Assembly: GCA_964497615.1 (NCBI GenBank)
Contig: CAZCEC010000045.1
Span: 1-51,414 of the forward strand
Length of the DNA: 51,414 nucleotides
Source of the DNA: CAZCEC01 sp964497615
GTDB lineage: Bacteria > Chloroflexota > Anaerolineae > Anaerolineales > UBA6663
Reading direction: 5' to 3'
In this document: positions 8,737 through 17,108 of the stretch, piece after piece
Layout: the number at the start of each line of letters is the position of its first letter
Position numbering within the stretch: position 1 is the first letter of the stretch
Notes under the pieces: model-generated
What the model was told of the DNA's origin: nothing
The model's database searches: none
What the model saw: only the letters and a program-made list of their open reading frames with translations
Program-made: the position numbers and the translations under genes

Positions 8737-9318
8737 TCAATTTGACCCCCTAAGGTAAGGACGCAGGGCGTCGGCGACGCGGCCGGCCAGGATGGAATAG
8801 CCGAATTCGGTCATGTGAACGCCGTCCGGGCTGAGGCACAGGTCCGGGCCGGCGTTGAGGATGGCGCTGTGCAGGTCGTTCATGGGCACGCCGAGGCCGG
8901 CCATCACGCGGTCGGCGGCGCGGTTGAAGTCGTCCACATCGCGGTTGAAGCGCAGGAAGCTCTTGGGGGTGACGACGCCATCCACGACGGGGGTGGTGCG
9001 GGCCCAGATGACGACCGGGGCCGCGTGGCGCAGCAGGGGGATCAGGCGATGCAGGTTGGCTTCATACTCCTCCACCGGCACGGTCAAGTCCGGGGCGGCC
9101 TTCGGCCGTTTGATGTCGTGCAGGCCGCAGTTCACATGGATGGCGGCAAAGCGTTCCGCGCCCAGCCACTCGGGCACGCGGGCCAGGAGGTTGCGGCTGT
9201 CCTTGCCGTTTTCGGGGCGCAGGCGGACGTCGGCCAGCCCCGCGAGGGCAGCCGCCACGCCGGGGGCGTAGCCAGCCGAGATCGAGTCGCCGAGGAGATA
9301 GACCGTGGGGAGGTTCAT
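8737..9318 (-). CDS. SGNH/GDSL-type hydrolase 1 (esterase)
   Basis: A compact 193-residue SGNH hydrolase. Block I is YLLGDSISAGY with nucleophile S12. Block III is NCGLHD, where the usual Asn of GxND is His (H67). Block V is SPDGVHMTEFG, giving D165 and H168 for the triad. Enzymes of this fold remove acetyl or other acyl groups from carbohydrates. The ATG at 9318 overlaps the stop of the upstream alpha/beta hydrolase as ATGA, so the two are translationally coupled, and both may de-esterify the same imported glycan. No signal peptide is seen. The Asn-to-His change in block III could mean an altered oxyanion hole. The fold is secure; the substrate is inferred from context. Confidence 0.88.
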   Translation of the reverse strand: MNLPTVYLLGDSISAGYAPGVAAALAGLADVRLRPENGKDSRNLLARVPEWLGAERFAAIHVNCGLHDIKRPKAAPDLTVPVEEYEANLHRLIPLLRHAAPVVIWARTTPVVDGVVTPKSFLRFNRDVDDFNRAADRVMAGLGVPMNDLHSAILNAGPDLCLSPDGVHMTEFGYSILAGRVADALRPYLRGSN

Positions 9319-11270
9319 GGGTGCGCGGCCTCGGGCGGCTTGAGGAATTCGTTCAGGTAGTCGAAGAGGGTCGGGCATGGGTTTTCGCCTAGAGGCGGCG
9401 CCGCGACGGTGCTGTCGGTCTGCCAGACGGTATCGCCCGTCTGTCCGGGCCCCGGCTCCACCACGAGGGGCACGGTGACGCCCGGCGCCTGCTCCGGGCG
9501 GTCGGGGTTGATGTCGCCCACGCAGAACTCGTGGCGGTAGAGGCGCTGGTGGTGCAGGTAATGGATGAATGCGCCCGGCGCGTCTGTATAGGCGGCCCGC
9601 ACGCGGCGCGCTGCCTGCTTGTCGGCGGCGAAGGGTGTGGGCAGGGAGGAGAAGGTGTCATCGGCCATGGAGGTTTGCAGGACCAGCGCCCGCGGCGCGA
9701 TGAGGGCGTGCAGGTCGGAGACGTCCACGTACTCGCGCATATCGCCCGTCAGCCATTGCCAGCAGGCGTGATTGCCGTGCCACTGCATGACAGCCAGGTC
9801 TGCCGAGCAGCCGGCGGGCAGGGTGACGCGCACCCGAGGGTCGAGGGCGCCGACCAGCCCGGCGACCTCGCCGCCCATGGACAGGCCCACGACGACGACC
9901 TGATCGGACGCCACAAACGGCAGGGAGCATAGGTAGTCGTGGGCGCGCATGACATCCCAGGCCCGCTCGCCCGGCTCCTCCCAGGCCGAGCGCGGTTCCG
10001 AGGCGTGCCGGATGGCGGGCTGGGCTGGGTTGCCATGCGCCGGATCATCGCCGTTCTCGTAGCCTGTATACCGGCCGCGCCGGTCCGGCGGCGGGCGATG
10101 CGAGATGTTGACGGCCAGCACCACGTAGCCGCGCCGGGCAAAGGCGTCGCCGTACCAGTACCATTGCTTGCCGCCATCCTGTCCGGGGAAGAAGAGGCTG
10201 TGCGCGCTGCCGAGGTGGCCGTTGAGGCAGATGGCCGCCGGGTATTTGCCCGCGGCGGGGGGCGCAGTGGGCACGGCCAGCCAGGCCCGGCAGCGCCGCT
10301 CGACTTCGCGCCCCAACTCATCCAAGAATGTGAAGCGCAGCTCTAGCTCGGAAAGCTGGTAGGCCTGGGCATGGCGCTCCGGATCGTCGTCGCGCGGCAC
10401 GGGCAGGGGCTTGGGCGCGACGCCGGCCTGGAGCGTTACCGCCTCCAGGGCTGTACAGGCCGGGTCGCCGGACATCATCAGCAGCTTGAGCATGCGCCGG
10501 GTGCGCGTCTGCCAGGCGGCCAGCACCGAGGCCGGCTTGGGTGTAAAGCCAAAGGTCAGCACCGCGCCACGGACAGCGCGCCAATGGGCCCAGGGCGCCG
10601 GGCCGGCCGCTTCCACCTTGCCGCGGAGCACGCCGAGGTGCAGTTCGCCGCGATAGAGGCGCGGGCCGGCGCCATCGCCGCCGGGGTGCTTGAAGCACAA
10701 CCGGACGCCATCCCACTCGATGATCTCAACCTCATACTCCAGGCCCTCGGCGCACTGAACGCCGATCTGGCCTGGGAGGTGAGCGGCATAACGTTTGAAG
10801 CGGCCAAGCACGCGGCCGGAGGCGTCGTCACGGTCCAGGCGCAGAGTCGCCCTGGGGCGGGCCGCCGCAGGCCCGTCCGGCGCTTCCTCAGCCACGTCGT
10901 ACACGCGCGGGGTCAGCTCCCGTTCAAACTCGGTTACGTTCCAGCCGGTGACGAAGTGCTCGTACGCGCCGGAGTCCGCATCCCTTTTCTCGGCCGACGG
11001 CTGCCGGGAGAAGCGCCCGGTCAACACCTGCTCGACCAAGCGCAGGCGATACCACTCCCATTGGCCGTCGCGGAGGCAGCCAAACTCCATCACAGCCGGG
11101 TCGCTCGCGTGCTCCACGCGGACATGCTCGGCGGGCGCTTCGTCGAGGTGAACGGTGTACGCGCCAGGGCTGCCCGCGATGGTCAAGGTGACCACCTCGA
11201 CGGGGTCCTCCGGATCGGCCAAGCTGAGCCGGACGCACCAATTACCGCACAGGCTGGCGGAAGCCGTCAT
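9315..11270 (-). CDS. Two-part alpha/beta hydrolase, candidate carbohydrate acyl esterase
   Basis: 651 residues. The C-terminal half (about 325-650) is an alpha/beta hydrolase related to acetyl-xylan esterase and dienelactone-hydrolase-like proteins. The nucleophile is S464 in GLSMGG, an Asp follows in TSMADDTFSS (537/538), and the candidate His lies in the region around 573-580. The N-terminal 240 residues are beta-rich and seem to hold two similar stretches (about 10-115 and 137-240), perhaps a repeated sugar-binding or capping domain that I do not recognise. It lacks a signal peptide, so it would act on imported material. It overlaps the SGNH gene downstream, and its ATG overlaps the stop of a 25-codon frame upstream. 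Hydrolase class is confident, esterase specificity is not. Confidence 0.85.
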   Translation of the reverse strand: MTASASLCGNWCVRLSLADPEDPVEVVTLTIAGSPGAYTVHLDEAPAEHVRVEHASDPAVMEFGCLRDGQWEWYRLRLVEQVLTGRFSRQPSAEKRDADSGAYEHFVTGWNVTEFERELTPRVYDVAEEAPDGPAAARPRATLRLDRDDASGRVLGRFKRYAAHLPGQIGVQCAEGLEYEVEIIEWDGVRLCFKHPGGDGAGPRLYRGELHLGVLRGKVEAAGPAPWAHWRAVRGAVLTFGFTPKPASVLAAWQTRTRRMLKLLMMSGDPACTALEAVTLQAGVAPKPLPVPRDDDPERHAQAYQLSELELRFTFLDELGREVERRCRAWLAVPTAPPAAGKYPAAICLNGHLGSAHSLFFPGQDGGKQWYWYGDAFARRGYVVLAVNISHRPPPDRRGRYTGYENGDDPAHGNPAQPAIRHASEPRSAWEEPGERAWDVMRAHDYLCSLPFVASDQVVVVGLSMGGEVAGLVGALDPRVRVTLPAGCSADLAVMQWHGNHACWQWLTGDMREYVDVSDLHALIAPRALVLQTSMADDTFSSLPTPFAADKQAARRVRAAYTDAPGAFIHYLHHQRLYRHEFCVGDINPDRPEQAPGVTVPLVVEPGPGQTGDTVWQTDSTVAAPPLGENPCPTLFDYLNEFLKPPEAAHP

Positions 11271-11344
11271 CGCGTCTCCGCGCGCCGTCCGGCGCGCCGG
11301 CCCATAAGCATGGGCAGGGCCAGCGGGAATTCGATGCCGTACAT
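11267..11344 (-). CDS. 25-codon frame coupled to the esterase gene (possible leader or remnant)
   Basis: An ATG-initiated frame of 25 codons, MYGIEFPLALPMLMGRRAGR then RAETR, begins two bases upstream of (before) the propeller gene's stop in plus coordinates, and its TGA overlaps the ATG of the alpha/beta hydrolase as ATGA. It fills nearly all of the 76-base space between the two genes. It could be a translated coupler that carries ribosomes into the esterase gene, the relic of a longer protein, or simple chance. No ribosome-binding site is obvious and no homolog is recognised. Confidence 0.25.
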   Translation of the reverse strand: MYGIEFPLALPMLMGRRAGRRAETR

Positions 11345-11346
11345 AT

Positions 11347-13203
11347 CTATTCCAGCGGCTGGGAACGCACGTCGTCGAGCAGGTAGATGCTCAGGGGCAC
11401 GCGCTGATCGGCGCCGGGCAGGTCTTCCACGTAGTCGCCGGATTGGCGCGGCTCGCGCTCGAGGATGGCCTGGCGCACGTCGGCCCGCCACGCGCCGGTG
11501 CGCCACGCGAGCCGCTCCACGCTTTCCACCGGCTGGGCGAAGGGGATATCCGGCCGCACCCATTCGCCGTCCAGGGCCAAATCGTAGGCCTGGCGGGCGC
11601 AGTCAATGCGCAGAGTGAGGGTGTACCAGCGGTTGGGCCGGATGGGCAGGGGGCGCGGGTCGAGCTTGAGCAGGTCCATCACGAGCCACTCGGGCTGGAA
11701 GCGCAGGGAGAGCGGGCGCGTGTTGTGCCGGTCGTACACCTCGAATTCGAGCTGGGCGTGACCGATGATGACGGGGCGCAGGCGGAACTCAACCTGCACC
11801 TGGCGGCTCTCCGGGAAGGCGCGGTCCACCACCAGGTACTCATAGGGGTCCTCGTCGCGCAGTTCGAGCACCTGGTTGGCGGGGTCGGCCGGGTCGGGCA
11901 CAAGGGCCACGGGCGCCCACTGGGGGACGTGCAGGTTCCACAGTTCCAGGTCGGCGGGCGAGCGGGCGGCCTGGAAATCCTCCTGAATGTGCTCGGCGAC
12001 CCGCCCGGCGATGGGGAGGCGCGTGCGTGTGACCCACAGGTCTTCCTTGTTCATGCTGTAGGTGTTCCACATGTAGTCGCCGGGCGGGTCGCCGTTGCCC
12101 TCCACGAGGCCGCGGATGTACTGCTGGCCCAGGTTTTTGTGGATGCCGCGGAAGCGCAGGGGCGAGACCTCGCCGTGCAGCAGGAGCATGTCGTCGAAGG
12201 TGTGGCCGTCGTCGCCCGTCATCACTACCATCGGGAAGCGGTTGCGGCGGTTGAGGGCGTGCGGGTAGACCAGGGCGTAGCGGCCGTCCTTGGTGCGCTG
12301 GCCCCAGGTCTTGGCGAAGGTCTCCAGGATGGTGGGTGTTTTGACAATCGGGGTCCAGGTACGGCCCTCGTCGGCGCTGAGGGCCGCCATCTGGAGCTTC
12401 CACAGCGCCACCACCACGCCGTCGGGCCGGTGGAAGTAGCTGAGAGCCTTGACGGCCTCCTCCGGGTCGATGGCATAGAACCCGTCCTTGGCGCGGTCGT
12501 CCTCCCACCACTGCAAGGTCATCAGCTTATCGGCCAGCAGGGCGTCGCAGGCGAGGACGAACCCGGCGTCGGGGCTGAGGGTGTAGAACGGGTAGCGGGT
12601 GTTGCTCTCGTTCCAGCCGGCGTGGCGGTTGTAGCGGATGAAGTAGATCGGCCCGAACGAGCCATCCGGGTAGATCTCGCGCACCACGCGGCCCAGGCCC
12701 TGCCCATTATTCGGGCCAACGCGGGGATTAGGGCAATAGCTGTGGAAGGCCAGGGTGAGCAGCCGCCCATCGGGGGCTGTGTAGAAGCCCATGCGCTGGT
12801 GCATGACGCCGGGCGTGCCCTCGGCCACGCTGCCCTCTGGATGCTCGATGGCGGGCAGGCTGTAGGTGGGGAACAGCACCTGCGGCAGGCTCCAGGCGAA
12901 GCCATCGCGCGAGGTGAGCAGCATGGTGCGGCCCGGCGGCACATGCTCGGTGACCTGGTTCGTCACGTATTGCAGCCAGAAGGTGTCGCGCCAGTAGGCG
13001 AGCATGGGCGCGTGGTTGTAGGTCCAGCCCTGGTAGTCGCCCTCGGGCGAGAGGCTGCGGTTGGCGCGCAGGGCCTGGTAGCGGTGCACGCCGATGGCGT
13101 GGCGCAGGCCGCCGTGATAGTAGCGCGGGTCGGGCTGGGTGTCGCCAATGTAGCGGACGGGTTCGAGGGCAGACTGCTCAATTGGCGGGGGCAACTTGGC
13201 CAT
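11347..13203 (-). CDS. Sialidase-fold beta-propeller protein 1 with C-terminal beta domain
   Basis: A 618-residue protein starting at ATG 13203 and overlapping the kinase gene upstream by 26 bases; the longer open frame is low-complexity shadow sequence. Residues 1-420 carry repeated Asp-box-like turns (SRDGFAWS, SADEGRTWTP, TGDDGHTF) typical of six-bladed sialidase-like propellers. Residues about 440-618 form a separate region with a laminin-G or lectin-like feel (VEFRLRPVIIGHAQLEFEVYD, WYTLTLRID). The FRIP arginine motif of true sialidases is not seen. Propellers of this kind include sialidases, glycoside hydrolases and polysaccharide lyases, so I call only the fold. There is no signal peptide. 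Two smaller propellers lie at 18985 and 34139. Confidence 0.82.
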   Translation of the reverse strand: MAKLPPPIEQSALEPVRYIGDTQPDPRYYHGGLRHAIGVHRYQALRANRSLSPEGDYQGWTYNHAPMLAYWRDTFWLQYVTNQVTEHVPPGRTMLLTSRDGFAWSLPQVLFPTYSLPAIEHPEGSVAEGTPGVMHQRMGFYTAPDGRLLTLAFHSYCPNPRVGPNNGQGLGRVVREIYPDGSFGPIYFIRYNRHAGWNESNTRYPFYTLSPDAGFVLACDALLADKLMTLQWWEDDRAKDGFYAIDPEEAVKALSYFHRPDGVVVALWKLQMAALSADEGRTWTPIVKTPTILETFAKTWGQRTKDGRYALVYPHALNRRNRFPMVVMTGDDGHTFDDMLLLHGEVSPLRFRGIHKNLGQQYIRGLVEGNGDPPGDYMWNTYSMNKEDLWVTRTRLPIAGRVAEHIQEDFQAARSPADLELWNLHVPQWAPVALVPDPADPANQVLELRDEDPYEYLVVDRAFPESRQVQVEFRLRPVIIGHAQLEFEVYDRHNTRPLSLRFQPEWLVMDLLKLDPRPLPIRPNRWYTLTLRIDCARQAYDLALDGEWVRPDIPFAQPVESVERLAWRTGAWRADVRQAILEREPRQSGDYVEDLPGADQRVPLSIYLLDDVRSQPLE

Positions 13204-14350
13204 AAAGGGATTCCTTGACGAGGTCGGGCCAGGGATAACTGCCTGGCTTGAGGATGACGAGTGGCGCGGCGGCGCCCAGGGGCTGAAGCGCGACAATGCC
13301 GGGCGCCAGCTCGGCCCGGACGGCCAGGCGCACCCAGCCGAGGCGTTCGACGATGGCGCGGGCAGTGGCGCCGCCCTCAATGAAGAGCCGGCCAACGCCG
13401 CCGTGCGCGAGCACGCTGGCGACGAGGCCGGCCAGGCTGGCGCGCAGGCGGGCGGGCCAATCGGGCGAGGGGTGGAGGGGCTGGTCAATGGCGACCACGG
13501 CCAGCGGGTGCTCGTTTAGGGCGCGGCGGGTGGCGGCCTCCCACTGGGCTTCCAGAACTGGTGTGACCTGCCCGGCGAACAACTCGGGCGGCATGCGCAG
13601 CACCGGCACGCCGCGCGTTTCGCACTCCCGGCAGAAGGCGCGGCTGGCGAGGGAGGTGGTGCCGGAAACGACCAGGGTCCGTTTGGGCACATCCGCCAGG
13701 GCAGGGGCAGGCGGAGTAGCGGCCCCGCCTATGCGTGCCAGCCAGGCGTCGAAGAAGGCGGCGCTGCCGGCCGGCAGGGTGCAATTGTCCAGCCGCGCGG
13801 CCCAGTGGAGGAGGTCGGCCGGGGTGGTGGTTTCGCCCACGATCAGGCCGGCGGGCGGCAGGGTGTCGCCGGGCCGGACGACGGTGATGGGCAGGCCGGG
13901 ATTGCTGGTCAGGCGTTCCACCACGTCGGAAGTGCGCGCGGGGTGCTCCGGGTCGTCGGCAAACTCGGTCTGCGCCAGGGGCTGATCGTGAATGAGGTAC
14001 TGCCCGCCGCGGATGATGCGGCCGCGGGCCGGGTTGGCCGGCACCAGCAGGGCGCGCGGCAGGTCGAGCGCCGCCAGCAGGCCGGCCACCTCGGCGGCAA
14101 TGGGCCCGCGCAGCACGGAGTCAGCCTTCTTGAACAGCGAGCCAGGACGGATGCGCAGGGCGCGGGCGAGTTCGGCGCTGCGCTGCTGGGCGAGGTGCGG
14201 CGGCAGCGCGCGGGTATCGGCGTCCAGGCACAGCGCGGCGGCCGGAGTGGGCCGGGGGGTGATCTGCACCTCGGCGGCGAGACCGTGGGTGTGGCAGGCG
14301 CCGGCCACTTCGGCGGCGCCGCTCAGGTCGTCGGCCAGAACGGTGATCAT
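13178..14350 (-). CDS. Four-carbon acid sugar kinase family protein (DUF1537)
   Basis: A 390-residue member of the DUF1537 kinases (DtnK, DenK, OtnK), which phosphorylate D-threonate, D-erythronate or 3-oxo-tetronates at C4. The N-terminal motif ADDLSGAAEVAG (6-17) and the substrate-site stretch LFKKADSVLRGPI (72-84) are both intact. The C-terminal ATP-binding half has FIEGGATARAIVERLGW and KPGSYPWPDLVKESL. Its ATG overlaps the stop of the PdxA-like gene as ATGA. Known D-threonate and D-erythronate routes use exactly this pair: the kinase makes the 4-phosphate and the dehydrogenase oxidises it, with decarboxylation to dihydroxyacetone phosphate. No OtnI or OtnC partner is in the window, which favours the PdxA2-type route. 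Confidence 0.93.
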   Translation of the reverse strand: MITVLADDLSGAAEVAGACHTHGLAAEVQITPRPTPAAALCLDADTRALPPHLAQQRSAELARALRIRPGSLFKKADSVLRGPIAAEVAGLLAALDLPRALLVPANPARGRIIRGGQYLIHDQPLAQTEFADDPEHPARTSDVVERLTSNPGLPITVVRPGDTLPPAGLIVGETTTPADLLHWAARLDNCTLPAGSAAFFDAWLARIGGAATPPAPALADVPKRTLVVSGTTSLASRAFCRECETRGVPVLRMPPELFAGQVTPVLEAQWEAATRRALNEHPLAVVAIDQPLHPSPDWPARLRASLAGLVASVLAHGGVGRLFIEGGATARAIVERLGWVRLAVRAELAPGIVALQPLGAAAPLVILKPGSYPWPDLVKESLYGQVAPAN

Positions 14351-15390
14351 GGCGCGCGTTTACGTCCCTGGGCCAGCTCGACGGCCATGAGGGTAGCCTC
14401 GATCAGGCTGTTGTGATCGGAGGTGCCCTGGCCGGCGCGGTCGAAGGCGGTGCCGTGGTCCACCGAGGTGCGGATGATGGGCAGGCCGAGAGTGACGTTC
14501 ACGCCCGTCATCGACCAGCGGCCTGTGCGCTGGTCGTAGACGAAGCCCGCCACCTTGCAGGCGATGTGGCCCTGGTCGTGATACATGGCGACGGCGATGG
14601 TGTACCAGCCGCCCAGCGCCTTGGAGAACAGGGTGTCCGGCGGCACCGGCCCGTCGGCGCGGATGCCTTCGGCCACCGCCCGGTCGATGGCGGGCTGCAC
14701 CAGCCGCGCTTCGTCGTCGCCGAACAGGCCGTGCTCGCCCGCGTGGGGGTTGATGCCGGCGACGCCGATGAGGGGCTCGGCCACGCCCAACTGCCGGCCG
14801 CATTGATGCGCCAGGCGGATGGTCTCCAGCACCCTGTCGGGTGTGATGTGGCGGGTGAGGGCCTCCAGCAGCGAGACATGGGTGGTGACGTGGCAGACGC
14901 GCAGGTTGCGGGTGGAGAGCATCATGCAGTAGCGCGTGGTGTTGGTCAGCGCCGCCAGCATCTCGGTGTGGCCGGGGTACCTCTGCCCATAGCCCGCCAG
15001 GTTGAATGATTCCTTGTGGATGGGGTTGGTGACGATGGCGTTCACATGCCCATCCAGGGCTAGCCGGACGGCGGCCTCGATGGCTTCGCCCGCCGCGCGG
15101 CCGGCGGCGGCCGACACCTGGCCCAACTGGTAGTCGCCGGGGGCGATGTGGGCCAGGTCGTAGACGTAGGCGCGGCCCGGCTCCAGGGGGCGCTCGATCT
15201 CCGCGCCGCGCAGTACGGTGACGGCCGGGGCCGTGCCGATGATGGCGAAGCCCTGCTCCAGCACGCGGGCATCGCCCACGACGATGGGCAGGCACTTCCC
15301 GGCCACGGCAGCCTCGGCCAGCATCCGGGCGGTGATCTCGCTGCCGATGCCGGCGGGGTCGCCCAGCGTAATCGCTATCTTAGGCAGCAT
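14347..15390 (-). CDS. PdxA-like 4-phospho-threonate/erythronate dehydrogenase (PdxA2 type)
   Basis: A 347-residue NAD-dependent dehydrogenase of the PdxA family. GDPAGIGSE lies near the N-terminus, and the three metal-binding histidines are H171 (TTHVSL), H216 (INPHAGE) and H271 (MYHDQGH). Their spacing of 45 and 55 residues is the same as in E. coli PdxA. PGHTEML and NPIHKES are also conserved. Coupling to a DUF1537 kinase argues for PdxA2, which oxidises 4-phospho-D-threonate or -erythronate, rather than pyridoxine biosynthesis. The ATG at 15390 has AGGTG just upstream; a GTG two codons earlier is an alternative. It overlaps the upstream SGNH gene by 11 bases. Confidence 0.93.
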   Translation of the reverse strand: MLPKIAITLGDPAGIGSEITARMLAEAAVAGKCLPIVVGDARVLEQGFAIIGTAPAVTVLRGAEIERPLEPGRAYVYDLAHIAPGDYQLGQVSAAAGRAAGEAIEAAVRLALDGHVNAIVTNPIHKESFNLAGYGQRYPGHTEMLAALTNTTRYCMMLSTRNLRVCHVTTHVSLLEALTRHITPDRVLETIRLAHQCGRQLGVAEPLIGVAGINPHAGEHGLFGDDEARLVQPAIDRAVAEGIRADGPVPPDTLFSKALGGWYTIAVAMYHDQGHIACKVAGFVYDQRTGRWSMTGVNVTLGLPIIRTSVDHGTAFDRAGQGTSDHNSLIEATLMAVELAQGRKRAP

Positions 15391-16198
15391 GTTCACCTGC
15401 GGGCGGGGAAGCCGGCGCCTCGGAGATCAAGACATCCCGGCCGTCGCGGCGCACGTAGCCGTAGTCGGCCTTGAGCATGGACTCGTCGCGCCAGCGCGGG
15501 CTGGTCTGTTCCAGCACCTTGGTGCGCACCGCCAGGCCGGAGCAGTTCTGCGCCAGCACCTCGAACACGCGATTGGCGATGATGCGATGGCCGAGGTCGT
15601 TGGCGTGCACCCCGTCGTAATGCACCATCCAGTCGGTGTGCCCATTGGCGGCCAGGATGTCCACGAACAGGCAGTCGGTTTCGGCAGCCACGGCGCGGGT
15701 GGCGCCGTTGAAGGAATGGAACAGGTCCAGGCTGGCGTGGCTCCAGCGCTGGCGGCTCGCGCTCCACTCGCCCGCGAAGTCCAGCATGTAGAACGGGCCG
15801 AGCAGCGCCAGCACGGCCTGGCATTCGCGCTGGAGCCGGCGCACGATCTGGGTGAGGGTCTCGACAAACAGGGGCAGGGGCGTGCCGCCGCGCGCATCGT
15901 TGAGGCCGTAGGCAATCACGATCAGATCGGGCGCGTGCGCGATCACGTGCTTGTCGAGGCGCTCATCGGCGGCGGGCTTGCCGCTGTCGTCGTAGGCCGG
16001 GCTGCGGCGGGAGATCAGGTTGGCGCCGATGCCGGCATTGATGCACGCCACCGGCTCGTCCTGAAAGTCTGAGATGAGACCGGCCAGCAGCGAAACCCAG
16101 CAGCGCTCGCGCGACGACGACCAGCCGCCGGCCGTGGTGCTCTCGCCGAGGGCCACCAACTTGCGGAAGGGGGCAGGGTGAACGTCGCGCCTGGTCAT
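15380..16198 (-). CDS. SGNH-type hydrolase 2 (GEST variant)
   Basis: A 272-residue SGNH hydrolase whose first block reads ALGESTTAGG, with nucleophile S20 and Glu in place of the usual Asp of GDS. The other blocks are canonical: YGLNDARGG with N100, and HYDGVHANDLGH with D195 and H198. A C-terminal extension of about 60 residues follows the catalytic core. It is longer than, and distant from, the SGNH protein at 8737, so the two probably act on different ester groups. It overlaps the upstream carbon-nitrogen hydrolase as ATGA and the downstream PdxA-like gene by 11 bases. No signal peptide. A de-esterifying role on a carbohydrate is inferred from context. Confidence 0.88.
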   Translation of the reverse strand: MTRRDVHPAPFRKLVALGESTTAGGWSSSRERCWVSLLAGLISDFQDEPVACINAGIGANLISRRSPAYDDSGKPAADERLDKHVIAHAPDLIVIAYGLNDARGGTPLPLFVETLTQIVRRLQRECQAVLALLGPFYMLDFAGEWSASRQRWSHASLDLFHSFNGATRAVAAETDCLFVDILAANGHTDWMVHYDGVHANDLGHRIIANRVFEVLAQNCSGLAVRTKVLEQTSPRWRDESMLKADYGYVRRDGRDVLISEAPASPPAGEHAA

Positions 16199-16974
16199 AC
16201 GAAGGGGTTCCCGTAAACGTCGGGGCGGCGCGTGGCTAGGAAGGATTTCTCGCTGGCGCGCTTCTCGTCGATCTCGGACAAATCAATCTCGGTGACGGCC
16301 CAGGTGCGGTTGGGGCTCATGTGGTCCTCGACGATGCGGCCGCGCGGCCCGGTGATGAGGGCCTGGGCCGGGTGGGTGAAGGCAATGAAGACCTCGTTCT
16401 CGAAGGAACGGGTGCGCATCAGGCAGTTGTTCATCTCGCCATAGTTGCCGTAGGTGGGGTTGAAGATCACGCGCGCGCCCTGCAAGGCCAGCGCCCGCAC
16501 CGTCTCGGGCCAGCGGCGGTCGGCGCAGATCATCACGCCGAACTTGCCGAAATCGGAGTCGAAGACGGGCAGGGCGCTGCCGGCCACGTACTTCTGGTCG
16601 TGGCCGCGGCAGTGGACCTTGTTGTAGAACCCCGCGATCTCGCCCGCCCGGTTGTAGAGCAGGGCGGAGTTGTAGACGCCCTCCGGCGCGGCGCGGGCGG
16701 CGCCCAGCACCACCCAGGCATTGTGGTCCCTGGCCCACGTGCCCACCGCCTGGGTGTAGGGCGAGGCGGCTGGGTCCACGCTGTAGTCGCGCATGTTCTC
16801 ACTCGTCACGTAATCTTCGGTGGTGACGTAGCCATCCAGGAAACACTCCGGCGTGATGACGACATCGGGCTGCGCGGGGGCCAATTCCTCCAGCAACTGC
16901 ATCAGGCGCTGGGCGTTGGCCGGTAAATCACCCTTCACCGGGTACGTCTTGATCTGCCCTATCTTTACCTTCAT
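16195..16974 (-). CDS. Carbon-nitrogen hydrolase 2
   Basis: A 259-residue nitrilase-superfamily enzyme with the full triad E43 (TPECFLDGY), K119 (GFYNKVHC) and C150 (GVMICADRRWPE). GAGGTG lies five bases before the ATG. Its stop overlaps the SGNH start as ATGA, so an amidase and an esterase are made together. It differs from the enzyme at 5161 in the residues around the catalytic Cys (ADRRWPE against HDLRYPE), so the two are unlikely to be redundant. An amide- or carbamoyl-bearing group on the substrate is one explanation for two such enzymes. The 134 bases upstream contain a palindromic repeat, which breaks the run of overlapping genes. Confidence 0.93.
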   Translation of the reverse strand: MKVKIGQIKTYPVKGDLPANAQRLMQLLEELAPAQPDVVITPECFLDGYVTTEDYVTSENMRDYSVDPAASPYTQAVGTWARDHNAWVVLGAARAAPEGVYNSALLYNRAGEIAGFYNKVHCRGHDQKYVAGSALPVFDSDFGKFGVMICADRRWPETVRALALQGARVIFNPTYGNYGEMNNCLMRTRSFENEVFIAFTHPAQALITGPRGRIVEDHMSPNRTWAVTEIDLSEIDEKRASEKSFLATRRPDVYGNPFV

Positions 16975-17010
16975 TTTTCACCTCGTCCATATCCGCCTAC
17001 CCCGCGCCAC

Positions 17011-17077
17011 CCGTAGTAGCGAATTCATTCGCTCCCGCCTGGATAGCCAGTTGCGGCGACCGAGGTCGCTACTACGG
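17011..17077. repeat. Nested palindromic repeat (cruciform-forming, REP/MITE-like)
   Basis: Outer arms CCGTAGTAGCGA (17011-17022) and TCGCTACTACGG (17066-17077) are perfect 12-base inverted repeats. Inside lie two smaller palindromes, GCGAATTCATTCGC (17019-17032) and GCGACCGAGGTCGC (17056-17069). The element can fold as one long stem or as a branched structure with two arms. It sits in the 134-base gap between the carbon-nitrogen hydrolase and the GHL10-like gene. From memory, GTAGTAGCGA-type palindromes are dispersed in Chloroflexota and some other genomes; no second copy was recognised in this window. Confidence 0.75.
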
Positions 17078-17108
17078 ATTACGCATGCTCCGAAAGTGCA
17101 CGGCGCTC

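Noticed and set aside
14347..15390. Pyridoxine biosynthesis gene pdxA
   Set aside because: It is coupled to a DUF1537 kinase in a carbohydrate array with no other vitamin B6 genes, which fits the PdxA2 acid-sugar role better.
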